Origin: an uncultured Clostridia bacterium
Lineage (GTDB): Bacteria; Bacillota; Clostridia; UMGS1810
Assembly (NCBI GenBank): GCA_934481345.1
Contig: CAKSPF010000006.1
Location: 62,001 to 126,000 of the forward strand
Direction: 5' to 3'
DNA length: 64,000 nucleotides
The notes beneath the pieces were generated by a model, which did not search any database, was not told where the DNA came from, and was given only the letters and a program-made list of their open reading frames with translations. The translations under genes and the position numbers were made by a program. Numbering within the stretch: position 1 is the first letter of the stretch; each line of letters begins with the position of its first letter. Below are positions 61,358-64,000 of this stretch, piece after piece.

Positions 61358-62107
61358 TTATTCATAATCAACTACGTTTACCCATGAAAGCAAAAATTCT
61401 CTTTCTTCTTCCTTGCCTTTAACCGACTGCGAAGCCGCAACTATCGGCATCCATTTTTGCACATACTGCTTTGCGGTGTCGCTTTTTTCACAGAATAAGT
61501 TAAGATACTTATCTGCAAGCTCCGTGTTTTTATCAAGGCAGAACAGAAGGTATGTCCTTGCGGCGTCGGCGGAAGCATTTCCCTGAGTGGCATGCGACCA
61601 GTCGAGAATGTAGAGCGTGCCGTCATCCTTTAATATGATATTGCTTGGGTTGAAATCACCGTGGCACACTTTTTTGTGCTTTGGCATTGATTCAAGCCTT
61701 GTGTGGAGTTCGTATCTTGTGGTGGCATCAAGATTTGCCGCAGATATTTTGCTGTTCATTTTGTCTTTGAGTTTATTGAGCATCGGGGCGGTCTTGCTGT
61801 GGACTTCAAGCTGAAGGTTGACAAACATTTCAAGGTATTCATCCGTTTTATCCGGATTTTCCTTCATAAGTGTGTCAAGCGTTTTTCCTTCTATGTAGTC
61901 CGAAACAATTGCCCATTTGCCGTCTGCGACGGTTACTTCTTTAATTTTCGGAATATTAAGTCCCGTTTCCTCAATGCGTGCCTGATTAAGCGCTTCATTC
62001 AGTATATCGGCTTTTGAAAAATCCTTGTCGAATACTTTGATTGCGTTGTCGCCGTCGCGGTACACGGTCTTGTTTGTTCTTTTTGCAATGATGTTGTCTG
62101 TTTTCAT
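61358..62107 (-). CDS. Aminoglycoside phosphotransferase/choline kinase-fold protein
   Basis: A 249-residue cytoplasmic protein of the APH/choline-kinase fold. It contains VYRDGDNAIKVF (the glycine-rich loop and ATP-binding Lys), CHGDFNPSNIIL (Brenner motif with catalytic Asp and Asn) and ILDWSHATQGNASADAAR (the Mg-binding Asp). Family members phosphorylate small alcohols or aminoglycosides; this one resembles a group of bacterial paralogues of unknown substrate, and nothing marks it as a resistance gene. The ATG at 62107 lies seven bases after GGAGGG; an upstream frame to 62152 is rejected. Confidence 0.85.
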   Translation of the reverse strand: MKTDNIIAKRTNKTVYRDGDNAIKVFDKDFSKADILNEALNQARIEETGLNIPKIKEVTVADGKWAIVSDYIEGKTLDTLMKENPDKTDEYLEMFVNLQLEVHSKTAPMLNKLKDKMNSKISAANLDATTRYELHTRLESMPKHKKVCHGDFNPSNIILKDDGTLYILDWSHATQGNASADAARTYLLFCLDKNTELADKYLNLFCEKSDTAKQYVQKWMPIVAASQSVKGKEEEREFLLSWVNVVDYE

Positions 62108-62166
62108 TTTTAATCCCTCCGTTGTGCATATTTTAATGCTGTGTTGATACAAAACTTTTCATAAAT

Positions 62167-62195
62167 ATTGTAACATAAATATTGTCAAATGTGAA
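62167..62195 (-). promoter_or_regulatory. Promoter of the phosphotransferase gene
   Basis: On the minus strand TTCACA (62190-62195), 17 bases, TACAAT (62167-62172), about 60 bases before the start. An overlapping TTGACA has the wrong spacing. Confidence 0.65.
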
Positions 62196-62215
62196 GATAT
62201 TTTTAAAAATTTGTG

Positions 62216-62250
62216 TTAAAAAAACCGTGTGCTTTTTCTGCACACGGTTT
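62216..62250 (-). terminator. Terminator of the second acyl-CoA synthetase gene
   Basis: AAACCGTGTGC (62222-62232) and GCACACGGTTT (62240-62250) with a TTTTTCT loop; on the minus strand followed by TTTTAAC. Directly past the stop at 62259. Confidence 0.88.
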
Positions 62251-62258
62251 GAAATGTT

Positions 62259-64000
62259 TTATGCCGTTACAATACTGTCCGCATCCTGAAGACCGAGATA
62301 TTCGATTGCGCCTTCGCGCATTTTGTATTTAAGAATTTTGCCTGCGGCATTCATCGGGAACGAGTCTACAAAGCGGATGTATTTTGGAACCTTGTGCTTG
62401 GCAAGGTTTGCAACTATAAATTCCCTCAGCGAATCTTCCGTAAGTCCGCTTCCCTCTTTTGGAATTACGCATGCCATCGCTTCTTCGCCGTACTGTTTGT
62501 CCGGTACGCCTATAACCTGAACATCTTTTACGCTCGGATTGGTATAGATGAAGTCCTCTATTTCCTTTGGATACAGATTTTCGCCGCCGCGGATAATCAT
62601 GTCCTTGATTCTTCCGGTGATTTTAAAGTAACCGTCCGGAGTTCTGCGTGCCAGGTCGCCGGAGTGGAGCCAGCCGTCCTCGTCTATTGCGGCTGCTGTC
62701 GCTTCGGGCATTTTGTAGTAGCCTTTCATTATGTTGTAGCCGCGTGCGACAAATTCGCCGTCTGTGTTGTCGGGAAGTTCTTCGTTTGTTTCGGGATCAA
62801 CAATTTTACATTCAACTCCGAAAATAGGACTTCCTACAGTGTTAACGCGTGTTTCGAGCGAATCGGTGGTTTTGCTCATTGTTGTTGCCGGAGAAGCTTC
62901 GGTCTGACCGTAGGTTATGCATATTTCGGGCATATGCATCTTTTCCACAACCTCCTGCATCGTCTGTATCGGGCAAGGGGAACCTGCCATTATTCCGGTA
63001 CGCATGTGTGAAAAGTCTGTCTTTGCAAAGTCCTCGTGTCCGAGCATGGCGATAAACATTGTCGGTACTCCGTGGAAACAGGTGATTTTTTCCTTGTTTA
63101 TGCAGTCAAGACCTCTCCTCGGAGAAAATGCCGGTATCGGCGACATAGTTACACCGTGAGTTACCGAGGCTGTCATTGCAAGCACCATGCCGAAGCAGTG
63201 GAACATAGGCACTTGAATCATCATTCTGTCCGCCGTTGACAAATCCATGCAATCGCCTATGGCTTTTCCGTTATTAACGACGTTGTAGTGGGTGAGCATT
63301 ACGCCTTTCGGGAATCCCGTTGTACCCGATGTGTACTGTATGTTGCATACGTCGTGCTTGTTTATGACAAGCTGACGTCTTAAAATTTCTTCATACGGAA
63401 CGGAGTCCTTCTTTTCGAGGGCCTCTTCCCATGTTAATGCTCCCGGCATCTCACATCCGACTGTGATAACGTTTCTCAAAAACGGCAGTTTTTTTGCATG
63501 AAGCGGCTTGCCTTTTTCGTGTGTTTCAAGCTCGGGGCAGAGCTGCTTTATAATTTCTATATAATTTGAATCCTTGAATCCGTCTACCATTACAAGCGTA
63601 TGTGTGTCGGACTGTCTTAAAAGGTACAGCGCTTCATATATCTTGTATGCGGTATTTACCGTTACCAGTACGGCACCTATTTTTACCGTTGCCCAGAATG
63701 TAATGTACCATGCGGGAACATTGGTTGCCCAGACTGCCACATGGTCGCCGCGGCGCACACCGAGAGCTATAAGTGCGCGTGCAAAATCATCTACGTCATC
63801 TCTGAACTGAGTATATGTTCTTGTGTAATCGAGCGTTGTATACCTGAATGCATACTGATCCGGAAATTCCTCGCATATGCGGTCCAGAACCTGCGGAAAA
63901 GTAAGGTCAATAAGGTTGTTTTTCTTCCAAACATATTTACCGGTTTTCTGAGCGTTGTCATACAGCATGTCGCTTGATGAAGTGTTTGATGTGTATTTTG
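62259..64000 (-). CDS. AMP-dependent acyl-CoA synthetase, N-terminus possibly beyond the window
   Basis: An ANL-family acyl-CoA synthetase of at least 569 residues. Motifs in order: IQYTSGTTGFPKGVMLTHYN (P-loop), YGQTEASPATTM, GWLHSGDLARR, GRIKDMIIRGGENLYPKEIEDF with the C-terminal hinge, and the catalytic Lys in AAGKILKYKMR. It resembles medium- or long-chain fatty-acid or related synthetases. An ATG lies at 63968, but the frame stays open to the window edge (63969-64000 encode ...KYTSNTSSSD with no stop), so the real start may be outside. It is distinct from the first synthetase (48195-49886), with little similarity outside the shared motifs. Confidence 0.88.
   Translation of the reverse strand, partial: KYTSNTSSSDMLYDNAQKTGKYVWKKNNLIDLTFPQVLDRICEEFPDQYAFRYTTLDYTRTYTQFRDDVDDFARALIALGVRRGDHVAVWATNVPAWYITFWATVKIGAVLVTVNTAYKIYEALYLLRQSDTHTLVMVDGFKDSNYIEIIKQLCPELETHEKGKPLHAKKLPFLRNVITVGCEMPGALTWEEALEKKDSVPYEEILRRQLVINKHDVCNIQYTSGTTGFPKGVMLTHYNVVNNGKAIGDCMDLSTADRMMIQVPMFHCFGMVLAMTASVTHGVTMSPIPAFSPRRGLDCINKEKITCFHGVPTMFIAMLGHEDFAKTDFSHMRTGIMAGSPCPIQTMQEVVEKMHMPEICITYGQTEASPATTMSKTTDSLETRVNTVGSPIFGVECKIVDPETNEELPDNTDGEFVARGYNIMKGYYKMPEATAAAIDEDGWLHSGDLARRTPDGYFKITGRIKDMIIRGGENLYPKEIEDFIYTNPSVKDVQVIGVPDKQYGEEAMACVIPKEGSGLTEDSLREFIVANLAKHKVPKYIRFVDSFPMNAAGKILKYKMREGAIEYLGLQDADSIVTA

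Noticed and set aside
61358..62107. Aminoglycoside resistance gene
   Set aside because: Only the general phosphotransferase fold is recognisable and there is no mobile-element context. A housekeeping small-molecule kinase is more likely.
1..64000. CRISPR array, insertion sequence, prophage or toxin-antitoxin system
   Set aside because: No regularly spaced direct repeats, transposase, integrase, phage structural or antitoxin-type gene pairs were recognised on either strand.

Overview
The window is a gene-dense, AT-rich chromosomal segment of a low-GC Gram-positive bacterium, most likely a member of the Clostridia; the genus cannot be fixed from the sequence alone. The case rests on gene content: SepF, DivIVA, YlmH, Noc, Soj/Spo0J, Jag, YlbF/YmcA, a BofA homologue (a sporulation family), an S-layer-homology protein, meso-diaminopimelate dehydrogenase, strong GGAGG ribosome binding sites, frequent TTG starts and many intrinsic terminators. 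No rRNA, tRNA, CRISPR array, insertion sequence or prophage was recognised.

Layout. 1-2.4 kb: 3' part of gyrA (+). 2.4-7.8 kb (-): a DUF4250 protein, an amidohydrolase, eno, dtd, a small membrane protein, rsmE and prmA. 7.8-11.0 kb (+): rsmA, a patatin-like lipase and an FAD oxidoreductase. 11.0-27.8 kb (-): a beta-propeller protein, then thirteen closely packed genes read from 27.8 kb down to 12.1 kb: a membrane coiled-coil protein, serS, miaB, ylbF, mutS, mutL, miaA, an HlyD-like adaptor, yggS, sepF, ylmH, divIVA and ileS. These combine mismatch repair, A37 tRNA modification, aminoacylation and division-site assembly. 27.9-37.7 kb (-): the classic origin-flanking block rpmH-rnpA-yidD-yidC-jag-mnmE-mnmG-rsmG-noc-parA-parB, with two parS sites and a candidate structured RNA between noc and parA. 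dnaA is not next to rpmH.

37.7-44.3 kb: meso-DAP dehydrogenase (-), then an RsuA-type pseudouridine synthase, tex, an orphan MsmK/UgpC-type sugar ABC ATPase and mltG (+). 44.3-48.0 kb (-): aroF-tyrA, preceded by what looks like a tyrosine attenuator (consensus promoter, 20-residue leader peptide with five Tyr, terminator), then a P1 peptidase and an ECF transporter S component. 48.2-53.0 kb: an acyl-CoA synthetase (+), a GH39-like glycosidase (-) and an SLH/M15 peptidase (+). 53.0-58.1 kb (-): cdaR-ftsE-ftsX-M23 peptidase-ctpA, a cell-wall-hydrolysis module. 58.5-64 kb: bofA (+), then (-) rpsF-ssb-rpsR, a DD-carboxypeptidase homologue that has lost all three catalytic motifs, a small-molecule phosphotransferase and a second acyl-CoA synthetase cut by the window end.

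Most of the window is housekeeping. The observations most worth following are the Tyr-rich leader/attenuator before aroF-tyrA, the parS site at the centre of a 38-bp perfect palindrome that also reads as the terminator of a candidate RNA gene, the inactive-looking DacF-type protein, and the absence of dnaA/oriC from its usual place beside rpmH.
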